Below are positions 1 through 8,611 of a DNA stretch of 50,830 nt, in pieces. The number at the start of each line of letters is the position of its first letter. Within the stretch, counting starts at the first letter, position 1. The notes below the pieces were generated by a model that saw nothing but the letters and a program-made list of their open reading frames with translations, had not been told where the DNA came from and searched no databases. The stretch is taken from the NCBI GenBank assembly GCA_905620505.1, contig CAJQTN010000037.1, forward strand, positions 1 through 50,830. Direction: 5' to 3'. The translations under genes and the position numbers were made by a program. Origin of the DNA: an uncultured Pelagibacteraceae bacterium. Lineage in GTDB: Bacteria; Pseudomonadota; Alphaproteobacteria; Pelagibacterales; Pelagibacteraceae.

Positions 1-258
1 ATTAGGTATAAATTTAAGTGTGTTAAGAATTTTTAACCCAACAGTAGGTGTTACTGCTAGAAAAATTAAAATAGAACTATCAATAATCTCTTGATTGTTT
101 TTTGCAATCTTTACAACTTTAAACTTCTTGCTCAGTTTGTTTGCTGTAGATTTATTTCTTGGTGAAATATATATTTTTGAAATCTTTAATTTAGATTTAG
201 AGATTCCATAAATAATAGATGATGTAATTTTTCCCGTACCAATAAATCCAATTTTCAT
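1..258 (-). CDS. proC: Pyrroline-5-carboxylate reductase-like protein, N-terminal part (partial)
   Basis: An open frame runs from an ATG at 258 off the left edge of the window, giving 86 codons. It begins MKIGFIGTGKITSSIIYGIS, an N-terminal Rossmann NADP-binding loop (GxGxx) of the ProC/F420-dependent oxidoreductase fold. Later residues read IDSSILIFLAVTP, like the ProC region where the nicotinamide site begins. ProC reduces pyrroline-5-carboxylate to proline in the cytoplasm. The catalytic C-terminal dimer domain lies outside the window, so a relative that only shares the fold cannot be excluded. The next gene upstream on the same strand ends 43 bases away. Confidence 0.72.
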   Translation of the reverse strand, partial: MKIGFIGTGKITSSIIYGISKSKLKISKIYISPRNKSTANKLSKKFKVVKIAKNNQEIIDSSILIFLAVTPTVGLKILNTLKFIPN

Positions 259-300
259 ATGGTGAGGAGAATAACGAAGCTTTTTTATTTAATAAAGAAA

Positions 301-1200
301 TTAATTAGAAAAAAAGGTACCACGAATTCTTAACAATTCCCTGTTGAGACCCGTGTTCTCTTTAAAGGCTTTTCTGCCATGTAGCCAAAAATAATTATTA
401 GATAAAATAGTAGATCCAACAGATAGCGGAAAAACCACTTTATTTTTACTCTCTTCTAAACAGTCAGATAGTTTTTGTAAAAACAAACCTTGCTTCATGT
501 TTTTAGGTTCGGGAAATTGATCTATGTAGGAGATGACAGGTTTACCATTTTTATCTTTGTTAAATACTGGATGTTCAACTTTATAATCTATATTTTTACT
601 CTTAGGGGATCCCCAAGCAAAGTCCTCTTGTCCAGTAGGATCTTTACTCATTTCTTCTAAATGTTCCCAATCATCTAAGTGTAAAATAACACTTTCACCA
701 TCAGATACATTCTGTTCTTCCAGCTTAGTCATAATGAGCCAATCTGTTTTTTCATTTACATATGTTCCATCTGTATGAAGGTCTAAATTTGTGTAAGCTT
801 TTCTTAGATATGAGTCGCTGCTATCTTCGTGCTTAACAGTAAATCTTGCGTAATACCTGCCAGACATAGAATCAAAATTAGGATTTCCAATTAAATATGA
901 AAGTCCAGTTGATAATTTAACTAAAAATTCTTTGTCAAATTTTTTATTATTAACTTCAGGCTCGACAATAACTGTACCTGTGTTTCTATCGTTTAAAATT
1001 TTAACTAATGTGTTACTTAATTTGTTCTCAAATACTTCATCTAAACTTTTAGCTAAACTAAATCTTGAAAAAGGTTTGTATTCTAATGATGTAATTGTAT
1101 ATTTTTTAAAAGGAAAAATAAGTTTATCTAGATCACTTTCTTGAAATTTAATAACTTGCACTCTCTTAGAATTATTGTGGCTTGTTTGTGTAAAGCTCAT
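301..1200 (-). CDS. glaH: Glutarate 2-hydroxylase (CsiD/GlaH-type Fe(II)/2-oxoglutarate dioxygenase)
   Basis: A 299-residue protein that resembles E. coli GlaH (CsiD) along its full length. Shared blocks include FDSMSGRYYARF (109-120), SDSYLR (128-133), LHTDGTYV (141-148), LHLDDWEH (173-180), YIDQF (225-229) and FWLHGR (271-276). H142, D144 and H274 fit the HxD...H iron triad. The known family reaction is 2-oxoglutarate- and O2-dependent hydroxylation of glutarate to L-2-hydroxyglutarate, a step in lysine/5-aminovalerate breakdown in the cytoplasm. In enterobacteria the partner is the oxidase LhgO; none is visible here. The gene stands between a proC-like gene and a secreted-protein gene on the same strand. 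Substrate is inferred from similarity only. Confidence 0.88.
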   Translation of the reverse strand: MSFTQTSHNNSKRVQVIKFQESDLDKLIFPFKKYTITSLEYKPFSRFSLAKSLDEVFENKLSNTLVKILNDRNTGTVIVEPEVNNKKFDKEFLVKLSTGLSYLIGNPNFDSMSGRYYARFTVKHEDSSDSYLRKAYTNLDLHTDGTYVNEKTDWLIMTKLEEQNVSDGESVILHLDDWEHLEEMSKDPTGQEDFAWGSPKSKNIDYKVEHPVFNKDKNGKPVISYIDQFPEPKNMKQGLFLQKLSDCLEESKNKVVFPLSVGSTILSNNYFWLHGRKAFKENTGLNRELLRIRGTFFSN

Positions 1201-1238
1201 TAATTTTAGCTTAACTAATACTTAGGATTTTGTAAAAT

Positions 1239-1946
1239 TTAATTAAAGGTATTTGTAATAACTGGTGCGCCAGGGTAAAAGTCGTCACCATCACACGCTC
1301 CATCTCCGGCGCCGTCATTAAATTCTAAAGCTTCAGATAAATCAAAAGCTATGGACATACTAGGTATTTTTCCAGCTTGAGGAGTAAAAGATTCTGATAA
1401 TCTCCATCTAAATTGTAAAAAGTTTTCATCATCAGTTAGGGTCCCTGCGGTACCCGTACCGCCAATAGCTGAAACAGAATTTAGATCTTCTCCATAAGTT
1501 GTATTATCTGGTGCGGCCATTGCTTGCGCTGCTCCAGAAGTTCCATCTGTTGCTCCCCCTGCATCTTCGGTGCCAGCAGTTCCTCCAGTTTTACAAGTAG
1601 CGGCACTACCTCCTGTAGTAAGAAGTGAGCCTCCTACTTTAAATAATCTTGTTATGGTAATTTGTGCGTGAGTATACGTCTTTCCAACTTCAAGTAATCC
1701 AGCGTTACCAAATGATACTGCAGAAGATGAGTCACTTAAATCCATTTCGGTTCCGCTAGTATTCTCTCCTACAACCGTACTATCAACACAGGATGCTAGT
1801 GTACTTACGCCAGTACAATATTCAAGTTTATGAGCAGTTACTAAATATGATGTAGGTCTACCTTTTGCAGCTCCTGCAAAAACGTGATTAGCTAACAAAA
1901 TTGTAAGGCTTAAACTTAGTGTTATAATTTTAAAATATTTTTTCAT
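1239..1946 (-). CDS. Secreted Gly/Thr/Ser/Ala-rich protein, unknown function
   Basis: A 235-residue protein not recognised as a named family. It opens with a clear signal peptide (MKKYFKIITLSLSLTILLANHVFA, cut after about residue 24). The mature part is acidic and unusually poor in Lys for this genome, with runs of Gly, Thr, Ser and Ala around residues 105-150. It has six Cys residues, four in the first 120 residues after the signal and one near the C-terminus (GACDGDDFYPG), which could form disulfides. The gene starts 2 bases after the stop of the beta-barrel gene upstream, so the two are probably co-transcribed and perhaps translationally coupled. A surface or periplasmic role, possibly as a separately encoded partner of that barrel, is inference. 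Confidence 0.75.
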   Translation of the reverse strand: MKKYFKIITLSLSLTILLANHVFAGAAKGRPTSYLVTAHKLEYCTGVSTLASCVDSTVVGENTSGTEMDLSDSSSAVSFGNAGLLEVGKTYTHAQITITRLFKVGGSLLTTGGSAATCKTGGTAGTEDAGGATDGTSGAAQAMAAPDNTTYGEDLNSVSAIGGTGTAGTLTDDENFLQFRWRLSESFTPQAGKIPSMSIAFDLSEALEFNDGAGDGACDGDDFYPGAPVITNTFN

Positions 1947-1948
1947 AA

Positions 1949-2869
1949 TTATTTAGATGTAAATATAATTGATCCTTGTATTTCAACTGCAAGATTATTA
2001 TTTCTTCTAACTTTGTTTTTTAAAGCTGCTTGCATGTTTTTTTTTACAAAAGCTTCTTGTGCTATGGCTCCATCTAATAGAGATGGTTGATTATTTCTTG
2101 GTGGATGAATAAATGTTAATTTGTAATTATTTACGTGATCTTGACCGTCAACACTTGAAACATCTTTATCAATATCAAATTGTAATGACGGACTTAATGC
2201 CATTTCCAATGAATAAATATTTCCTTTGTTATCTTGGTTTGATTTTTCATTTTCCCATCTATATCCTTGGTAGTTAAATGTTGTCCAAGGTAAGTAGGGA
2301 ATTTGAGAGCTAATATTATATACCTGTCCACTTAATATCTGTTCTGCTGTTCCTGAAACAATTTTTTGATTTGTAATTTTTTGATAAAGGTTAAAATTAA
2401 AATCAAGCATTGCTGCTTTAGCCTCTAAACCAGCACCTAGTCTTTTGTGTTCTTCTAATAAATCTTGGTCGTAAAAAGTATTTGCACCAAACATCATGGA
2501 CTGGTCTGAATTTAAAAATCTATATCCAAGACCTAAATTTCCAATTATTCTTTGGTCGTTATTAATGTCTTGGTTGTGCACACTAAATTGAGTAAATAAA
2601 TTTGAATTTTCTTTTGAAACAATGTCTCTAACTCCTAAAATGCTATACTGAAAAACACTTTCACCGTCTCTTGTTCCCCTTATAAAATTACTATCTCTCA
2701 TGCTGATATCAACTTCTGTTAATCCCTCACCTGGAATTAAACCTGATACAAATTTTGTAACTTTTTCTCCAACATTACTAATGGCTACAATTTCAGTAGA
2801 GAGATCTGCGCGAACTGAGGTTATGCCACAAAGTATTAGTATGTAAAAAGCAAAAGTTATTTTTCTCAT
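1949..2869 (-). CDS. Stand-alone inverse-autotransporter (intimin/invasin-type) outer-membrane beta-barrel
   Basis: The open frame extends to 2911, but the ATG at 2869 is preferred because it puts a signal peptide (MRKITFAFYILILCGITSVRA) at the N-terminus. This gives 306 residues. The middle resembles the inverse-autotransporter beta-domain (Pfam IAT_beta family). It has alternating strands, GNLGLGYRFL, then GANTFYDQDL followed by HKRLGAGLEAK. It ends in KVRRNNNLAVEIQG, like the closing strand region of intimin/invasin barrels. Those proteins normally continue into Ig-like passenger domains; here the protein stops at the barrel. Family members insert in the outer membrane and export a C-terminal passenger. 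The gene follows azlD at the end of a minus-strand run and lies directly before a secreted-protein gene. Confidence 0.75.
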   Translation of the reverse strand: MRKITFAFYILILCGITSVRADLSTEIVAISNVGEKVTKFVSGLIPGEGLTEVDISMRDSNFIRGTRDGESVFQYSILGVRDIVSKENSNLFTQFSVHNQDINNDQRIIGNLGLGYRFLNSDQSMMFGANTFYDQDLLEEHKRLGAGLEAKAAMLDFNFNLYQKITNQKIVSGTAEQILSGQVYNISSQIPYLPWTTFNYQGYRWENEKSNQDNKGNIYSLEMALSPSLQFDIDKDVSSVDGQDHVNNYKLTFIHPPRNNQPSLLDGAIAQEAFVKKNMQAALKNKVRRNNNLAVEIQGSIIFTSK

Positions 2870-2929
2870 AATTATGTGGCAATTAATACTGCTAAAACTT
2901 AATTTGATCAAGATTATAAAAAAAAAAAA

Positions 2930-3259
2930 CTAGTTTATGCTGGATAAAATAGTGAAAAAAATAAAGGATAATATCGTTGGAAGGACTAGATTTTTCTTAC
3001 TATAAATAAAAACTGCAATACTTATTGAAATGACAATAAGCCGTATTAAGAGTGTTGATTCCAATAAAGCTCCTGCTGGGAATATAACCATTCTAGCGGT
3101 AAGAGCTGCTAATATAGAATAAGCAACACAGTTAAACCAATCAAATAGTTTAGATTTATCACTTATTTTTTCAGCTGTTAAAATACCTAAAAACCTAGAT
3201 GCAAAAGTGGCGATAGAAGTTACAACAATAACTAAAATTAAATTACTAGATAGATCCAT
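2930..3259 (-). CDS. azlD: AzlD-family membrane protein (branched-chain amino acid exporter small subunit)
   Basis: A 109-residue, strongly hydrophobic protein with about four membrane segments, the size and pattern of AzlD. Typical features are the early FASRFLG motif (residues 19-25) and VAYSILAALTARM (46-58). AzlD works with the larger AzlC as a two-component inner-membrane exporter, known in Bacillus (azaleucine resistance) and as BrnFE in Corynebacterium, where it exports branched-chain amino acids and methionine. The start overlaps the end of azlC by 14 bases, which implies co-translation. Substrate here is unknown. Confidence 0.85.
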   Translation of the reverse strand: MDLSSNLILVIVVTSIATFASRFLGILTAEKISDKSKLFDWFNCVAYSILAALTARMVIFPAGALLESTLLIRLIVISISIAVFIYSKKNLVLPTILSFIFFTILSSIN

Positions 3260-3956
3260 TTTTTTTATCCTTTATGAAAAATGCTATCGTACCACCCACT
3301 ATACCGGCAATTAAAATAGACCATTCAGGTGTTGCTAAATATAAGATCGGTCCTAGTAAAGCTCCGCCAGAAACAGCAATTATTGTTTTTAAATTATTCA
3401 TTGCTCCAATCATCATACATAAAAAATAAACTGGATTAACAACTGCAAGTCCAATCATCATCTCTTTGGTTAAGAAGTCTGAGATTAGATAACCAATTAA
3501 AGTTGAAATAACAGCTGCTGATAAAGTTCCGCAACCTATTCCAAGCCAATAATCTAGTCGATATTTTTTATCTATTTTTTTATAAGTATCTTTCATTATT
3601 AACCAGGAAGACACTGCAATCATATGGCACGATAAATAATATTTCCATCTTGGTTGTGATTTATGTTTTAAGATAGGCACAAGGGCAACTGACATAGGGT
3701 AAAGTCTAAAATTAACTAGCCAGACAGATAAAAAAATATTAACTAATGACGCTCCTGCTAAAAAAGATTCTGTCATTACTAATTGACCTGGAAGAGCGTA
3801 AGTAAAAAAACTAGAAGCTACTGATTGTTGTAGATTAAATCCTGCATTATACATTAAAGCACCTAGCGCAACAAAACTGCAAGCTAATGCTATTGCAGGA
3901 CTTCTTGAGCTTACAAGAGATCTTAACCCTTGGTAAAAATATTTATGGTTAATCAT
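3246..3956 (-). CDS. azlC: AzlC-family permease (branched-chain amino acid exporter large subunit)
   Basis: A 236-residue inner-membrane protein with about six to seven hydrophobic segments. It has the AzlC signature near the N-terminus (ALACSFVALGALMYNAGF, then SFFTYALPGQLVMTES) and a conserved NFRLYPMSVALVP block around residues 83-95. It pairs with AzlD encoded immediately downstream. Its ATG shares a base with the stop of the livF-like ATPase gene, so the exporter belongs to the same transcript as a branched-chain amino acid type importer. Export of branched-chain or related amino acids is known for the family; the physiological substrate here is inferred. Confidence 0.88.
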   Translation of the reverse strand: MINHKYFYQGLRSLVSSRSPAIALACSFVALGALMYNAGFNLQQSVASSFFTYALPGQLVMTESFLAGASLVNIFLSVWLVNFRLYPMSVALVPILKHKSQPRWKYYLSCHMIAVSSWLIMKDTYKKIDKKYRLDYWLGIGCGTLSAAVISTLIGYLISDFLTKEMMIGLAVVNPVYFLCMMIGAMNNLKTIIAVSGGALLGPILYLATPEWSILIAGIVGGTIAFFIKDKKNGSI

Positions 3957-4741
3957 TAACCGCCTAAAAATAATCTGCCTACGTCAGGATTTTTAAGCAA
4001 TGCATCGCCCGTACCTGCAATAGCAGTTTGTCCTGAAACTAAAACATAACCTATGTCAGCAAATTCTAGACCTTTTTTAGCATTTTGTTCTACGAGTATG
4101 ATTGTCTTTTTTTCGTTTTTTTGTAGATCTCCTAAAATTTCAAAAACCATATCAATATATCTTGGCTCTAAACCAATCGATGGTTCATCTACTAAAAGCA
4201 CAGATGGTTTCATAACTAAAGCTCTAGAAATCTCAAGCAATCTTCTTTCGCCTCCTGATAAAACTTTTGCTGGTTGGTTTCTTCTTTTGTTTAATCTTTC
4301 GTATTTTTGTAAAACTCTTTCAGCTTCTTCGTGAGCTTCATTGGTATTTTCTTTAGTATAACCACCCATCAATAAATTTTCCTCAACTGTCATGTCGGGA
4401 AATACTGAGTTATCTTGAAGAATATATGCAATACCACAAGATTTTAATTTTTCAGCAGGTGTAAGATTGGTAATATCTTTTCCATCAATCTCGATTTGAC
4501 CAGAGAAGATATTTGTAAACCCGTAAATAGAATGAAGAATAGTTGATTTACCAGCTCCATTAGGTCCAATTAAACATAGAGACTGAGCTTTACTAACGAA
4601 CAAATCAAAATCATGGAGGATTTCCATTTTTCCATATCCGGCCGACATTTTTTTAATTATTACATGGTTTTCTTTTGGAGATAGCTTTTTTAACTCTTCT
4701 GCTCCTGGTGCTTTACCTAAAACTTCATATTGATTTGCCAT
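3956..4741 (-). CDS. livF: LivF-type ABC transporter ATP-binding protein
   Basis: A 261-residue cytoplasmic ATPase. It shows Walker A GPNGAGKS (near residue 58), the ABC signature LSGGERRLLEISRALV, Walker B VLLVDEPSIGL and the switch His region IILVEQNAKKG, which is the LivF/UrtE form (EQN rather than EHN). An N-terminal extension of about 25 residues precedes the usual start. It would form the nucleotide-binding pair with the LivG-like protein upstream, whose stop overlaps this ATG by one base. Together with LivH, LivM and the binding protein it makes a HAAT-family importer. No urease or other substrate-specific enzyme is close enough to name the substrate. Confidence 0.92.
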   Translation of the reverse strand: MANQYEVLGKAPGAEELKKLSPKENHVIIKKMSAGYGKMEILHDFDLFVSKAQSLCLIGPNGAGKSTILHSIYGFTNIFSGQIEIDGKDITNLTPAEKLKSCGIAYILQDNSVFPDMTVEENLLMGGYTKENTNEAHEEAERVLQKYERLNKRRNQPAKVLSGGERRLLEISRALVMKPSVLLVDEPSIGLEPRYIDMVFEILGDLQKNEKKTIILVEQNAKKGLEFADIGYVLVSGQTAIAGTGDALLKNPDVGRLFLGG

Positions 4742-5481
4742 TATTCTGCTCCTAGATAAGCATCAATTACTCGCTTATCATTTTTAATTTCATCTGGTTT
4801 TCCATTAGCTAACATTTTTCCATGCGCTAAACAGAATATATTATGAGCCAAGCTCATGATCACTTTCATATTGTGCTCTATTACTAATAAAGTAATTCCA
4901 TACTCTTTATTTACTTTAATCAATCTATCTATAATTCCATTAATCAATGTCGGATTAATTCCAGCTGTAGGCTCGTCTAATAAAAGCATTTTAGGTTCAT
5001 TCATCAAAGCCATAGCTAGTTCTAATAATTTTTGTTGACCAAAAGATAAATCACCTGCCCTCAATTTTCTTTTTTGATGAAGCCCAACAAATTTAAGTAG
5101 GTTTTCTGCTTTGTCTGTTAGTTCTGATGGAATTTTTTGAAACACAGAAAATAAATCATCATTTGTGGGTTTGTTACTTATGAGCATGTTTTGAATACAG
5201 TTAAGTTTTGTATAAATTCTAGTTTGTTGAAACGTTCTAAGTAATCCAAGTTTAGCAACCACAGGAATAGGTAATTCTGAAACTTCTTTATCATTAAATT
5301 TTATTGATCCTTCATCAATTGGATATGTTCCAACAATAGAATTAAATAAAGTAGTTTTACCAGAACCATTAGGCCCAATTAAACCAACGATAGATCCTTG
5401 TTCAACTGACATAGAAATATTTACATTCGCTTTAACGCCACCGAAAGATTTACTTACATTTTTAATCTCTAAAATTGCCAT
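4741..5481 (-). CDS. livG: LivG-type ABC transporter ATP-binding protein
   Basis: A 246-residue ATPase with Walker A GPNGSGKTTLFN (near residue 36), Q-loop RTFQQTRIY, signature LSFGQQKLLELAMALM, Walker B MLLLDEPTAG and switch segment LLVIEHNMKVIM, all characteristic of LivG. It energises import through the LivH/LivM permease pair on the cytoplasmic face. Start and stop both overlap neighbouring genes by a single base (TAATG-type junctions), so translation of livM, livG and livF is probably coupled to keep subunits in proportion. Confidence 0.93.
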   Translation of the reverse strand: MAILEIKNVSKSFGGVKANVNISMSVEQGSIVGLIGPNGSGKTTLFNSIVGTYPIDEGSIKFNDKEVSELPIPVVAKLGLLRTFQQTRIYTKLNCIQNMLISNKPTNDDLFSVFQKIPSELTDKAENLLKFVGLHQKRKLRAGDLSFGQQKLLELAMALMNEPKMLLLDEPTAGINPTLINGIIDRLIKVNKEYGITLLVIEHNMKVIMSLAHNIFCLAHGKMLANGKPDEIKNDKRVIDAYLGAE

Positions 5482-6533
5482 TACTTTAATTCCACCTGTG
5501 CTTTTCTATCCGCTTCATCAATAACTTCTCCGAATCTTTCAGGGTATTTTTCTCTTAACCAACCCATTAATCCTTCTGGAAAATAAACAACGATGACAAC
5601 AATTAAAACTCCAAGAGCTACATACTGCCAACCTAAAAAATATGTCCAGAAACCTTCTTTGAATAAATGAAAAATAACTGCTCCAACAAGTGGTCCCCAT
5701 AAAGTTCCTTTACCGCCAAGGATTGCCATTAAAACCATGAACACACCAAACGTTGGACCGGCAAAAGCAATTTCAGTTGGTTCAATATAACCATTAATAT
5801 GTCCCATTATTCCTCCAGCAAGACCGACAAAAAAAGCTGAAACCATCCAACCAATGATTTTATATCTCATGGTATTAATTCCCATCGACTCAGCTTTGTC
5901 TTCATTGTCTCGTATTGCATTAAGAACTAAACCAAATCTTGTTGAGTAAGCCCATCTTAAAACTGCAAATGTAGTTACTGCTAATCCAAAACTTAAATAA
6001 TAAAAGAATTCCGAAGAAAGTTCGTTGCTGCCAAAATCTTTAGGCCAAACAGGAACTGTCATTCCTTGTCCTGCTCCAATTATTTCTATTCCACCGGCAA
6101 TTTCACCAGCAGCAATTCCTAAAGCAAGTGTGCAAATTGCAAAATAATGTCCTCTTAAGCCTAAAATCCCGTATCCAATTATACCTGCAATTAAAGTTGG
6201 AATTATAGCCGCCATCACTAAACCAACTGCTAATCCTTGAAAAAATTGAGGAGTTGTGTGAACAAAAGTCTTTTCACCGCCTGCATCAGTCCATTCTCCT
6301 AAATCAAAAAACATACCAATTTGAACACTAGAACAAATGTACATTCCAATACCAAAAAATAAGATATTGCCAAAAGTGTTGTAACCCATTTGACCACCTT
6401 GAACATCCCAAGTCATGGCTAATACAATTAATATATACAGAAATGATAGTTGAAGTTTATACGCTGGAAATATGAAAGCTCCAGCTAAACCAAATATTAT
6501 TAAACCTGCATATAATAAAGTGTTTTTATTCAT
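5481..6533 (-). CDS. livM: LivM-type ABC transporter permease
   Basis: A 350-residue inner-membrane protein with about ten hydrophobic segments. It has the LivM-type blocks GYGILGLRGHYFAICTLALG, the EAA-like loop ending NAIRDNEDKAESMGIN (about 217-232), and GGKGTLWGPLVGAVIF near the C-terminus. The hydrophilic tail after about residue 325 is slightly long. It forms the translocation path with LivH for a HAAT-family (branched-chain amino acid type) importer. An alpha/beta hydrolase gene separates it from livH, which is unusual; its ATG comes 2 bases after the hydrolase stop. Confidence 0.92.
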   Translation of the reverse strand: MNKNTLLYAGLIIFGLAGAFIFPAYKLQLSFLYILIVLAMTWDVQGGQMGYNTFGNILFFGIGMYICSSVQIGMFFDLGEWTDAGGEKTFVHTTPQFFQGLAVGLVMAAIIPTLIAGIIGYGILGLRGHYFAICTLALGIAAGEIAGGIEIIGAGQGMTVPVWPKDFGSNELSSEFFYYLSFGLAVTTFAVLRWAYSTRFGLVLNAIRDNEDKAESMGINTMRYKIIGWMVSAFFVGLAGGIMGHINGYIEPTEIAFAGPTFGVFMVLMAILGGKGTLWGPLVGAVIFHLFKEGFWTYFLGWQYVALGVLIVVIVVYFPEGLMGWLREKYPERFGEVIDEADRKAQVELK

Positions 6534-6535
6534 TG

Positions 6536-7678
6536 TTATAATAAATTTTCCTTAAAGAAGTTCATGAACTGAGGCATATATTCGTCTATATGTTTACCGC
6601 CTATTGTAACACCTCTTTCAATACATTTTTCTTTTTTAAAAATTCCAAACATTTTTTTGAATGTTTTCACAGGTTCGTCTTCTGATGCTTTCCTGGCAGC
6701 TTCCATAGATGGAAAAACTTTATATTTATTTAAAACAAGATCAATCATTGGACCTACGACAAAACCTTTATTATCAACAAATATTTCTGGACACTTATTC
6801 AAGTTCTGTGCTTTAACTTTTTTTGGTTTAAAACCAGCGTGCCAATCATGATACCACCCCTCTTTAATATCAATTTTTATTTGTCCTGGTTTTGCTTTAA
6901 TTCTTTTTACATGTTTTTCACAATCTTTTGCTAGGGTGTAATTGTCTAATTCACCGTGGACATAAAGTAATTTTGTATTAGATGTTAACTCTGGTTCTAA
7001 AAATAAACCTGCCAACCTACATTCAGCTGCCTCACCAAGAATTGCATCAAAACCTTTTGTTCCTTCAACAAAATTTGATGTGAATTTAACCTCTCCTAAA
7101 TAAAGAGAGTTCGTTCCACCTCTTGAGTGTCCATTAGTTCCAAATTTACCATTTGATCTTGGGTGAGATTTCAATAATTCTAAAGCCATCATGGCATCAA
7201 TTGCGCCACTTATAGCTGGTACTCTAGATTGGTCTCTGTATGTTTCTCTTGCTCCTCTTGCGCAAAAATTATCTACAAACATTACACCAATTCCTGCATC
7301 TAAAAGATTTCTATAAGCATGGTAATTAAAGTCGTTCCAGACATACATTACTGGTCCACCACTACTATGAGTAATAATTACAATTGGAACCTTTCCAGTT
7401 CCTTCAGGTAAAGTAAGTAAGCCTGTTATTTCTATTGGATTTTTTTTATAACTTCCACTCATTACATTTTGTACGTCAAAAGCTGTATATGAATTAAATT
7501 TAATTATTTCACCTTTGTTTTTTTTATAAAGGCTATGTTTTGAAATATAATTTAATACTGAATTTTTTTTTGAACAATTTTGCTTATAATCAAAGTCAGG
7601 AGTTACACCCTTAGTAGAATGTGCACTTACATTTGTAGTAAATATAATTGTTATTAGTATTAATATTATTTTTTTCAT
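6536..7678 (-). CDS. Secreted alpha/beta hydrolase (dienelactone hydrolase-like)
   Basis: A 380-residue protein with a signal peptide (MKKIILILITIIFTTNVSA) and an alpha/beta-hydrolase core. The oxyanion region reads ITHSSGGP (102-109). The nucleophile elbow is GHSRG with S185. Candidate acid and base are D245 in HGELDN and H277 or H280 in WYHDWH. Such enzymes cleave esters, lactones or amides. The signal peptide places it in the periplasm. It sits inside the ABC importer operon between livH and livM, with 2-base and 22-base gaps. I infer that it cleaves a conjugated compound whose product is bound by the livK-like protein and imported. The true substrate cannot be read from sequence. Confidence 0.82.
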   Translation of the reverse strand: MKKIILILITIIFTTNVSAHSTKGVTPDFDYKQNCSKKNSVLNYISKHSLYKKNKGEIIKFNSYTAFDVQNVMSGSYKKNPIEITGLLTLPEGTGKVPIVIITHSSGGPVMYVWNDFNYHAYRNLLDAGIGVMFVDNFCARGARETYRDQSRVPAISGAIDAMMALELLKSHPRSNGKFGTNGHSRGGTNSLYLGEVKFTSNFVEGTKGFDAILGEAAECRLAGLFLEPELTSNTKLLYVHGELDNYTLAKDCEKHVKRIKAKPGQIKIDIKEGWYHDWHAGFKPKKVKAQNLNKCPEIFVDNKGFVVGPMIDLVLNKYKVFPSMEAARKASEDEPVKTFKKMFGIFKKEKCIERGVTIGGKHIDEYMPQFMNFFKENLL

Positions 7679-7700
7679 TTTATTTCCTATTGTTTGTTTT

Positions 7701-8594
7701 TTATTTTAAATATTCTCTTTTTCTTGCTAATTTAAATCTTCTGTAGACTAAAATTATAACTAGCAGAGAGAACACCGCTGCTATTCTAAATTCTGTTCCT
7801 AATAAATAGTCGGACCATTCTTCAAATACTCCTAGGCCCATGCCTGATACTGCTACGGCTGGTAAATTTCCTAATCCAGCAATGATTACAATCATAAATG
7901 ATCTAATCGTGTAGGGTAATCCAGTGTAAGGATGAAGAGTAAAAGTCATTGCAACACATGCTCCTGCTATTCCGCAAAGAGCTGCATTAATTCCAAACGT
8001 TGCTGCGTAAACTTTTTCTGTATCTACACCTAAAATTTTAGCGGCTCTTGCATTCTGGGCTGTTGCTCTAATAGCACGACCAAGTTTTGATCTTTTCATA
8101 TATGCCACAAGTATAATTGCAGAAATAATACAAACTGATGCTGAAAATAATTTTGACATAGGTAAAACAACTGAATTATCAAACATCATTAATGTGCCAA
8201 AACCAGAGTCTGCAACAACTACATCTGCACCAAATGCAAAGTTCATTAACTGTTGTGCTAAAATACTAATTCCAAATGTAGCTAAAATTGAAATGAACAA
8301 ATCTCTATCAACTACTTTATTAATTACTAATTTATAAATACCTACTCCGACAAAAAACATGATGATAGGTGAGAGCAAAACTCCAAAAGCTGGATGAATA
8401 CCTGCAATATAAAGAAAGTAAGCAATATATCCTCCCATGATAACAAGTTCACCTTGTGCAATATTAATAATATTCATCACTCCCCATTGAAGTGCCATTC
8501 CATAAGCAACAAGTGCAAATATAATTCCAATTACTAATCCATCCATTGTTGCTTGGACCATTAGCATTGGAGCTTGAAAAATTAAAAAATCCAT
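7701..8594 (-). CDS. livH: LivH-type ABC transporter permease
   Basis: A 297-residue inner-membrane permease with about eight hydrophobic segments. It shows the LivH hallmarks GLVIGIIFALVAYGMALQWG near the N-terminus, NIAQGELVIMGGYIAY, the RAIRATAQNARAAKILGVD cytoplasmic loop that contacts the ATPase, and the late GLGNLPAVAVSG block. It partners with LivM encoded two genes downstream. A strong terminator-like hairpin separates it from the binding-protein gene, so it is probably expressed at lower level than that protein by partial readthrough. Confidence 0.93.
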   Translation of the reverse strand: MDFLIFQAPMLMVQATMDGLVIGIIFALVAYGMALQWGVMNIINIAQGELVIMGGYIAYFLYIAGIHPAFGVLLSPIIMFFVGVGIYKLVINKVVDRDLFISILATFGISILAQQLMNFAFGADVVVADSGFGTLMMFDNSVVLPMSKLFSASVCIISAIILVAYMKRSKLGRAIRATAQNARAAKILGVDTEKVYAATFGINAALCGIAGACVAMTFTLHPYTGLPYTIRSFMIVIIAGLGNLPAVAVSGMGLGVFEEWSDYLLGTEFRIAAVFSLLVIILVYRRFKLARKREYLK

Positions 8595-8611
8595 AAATTG
8601 AAATCTAACTT

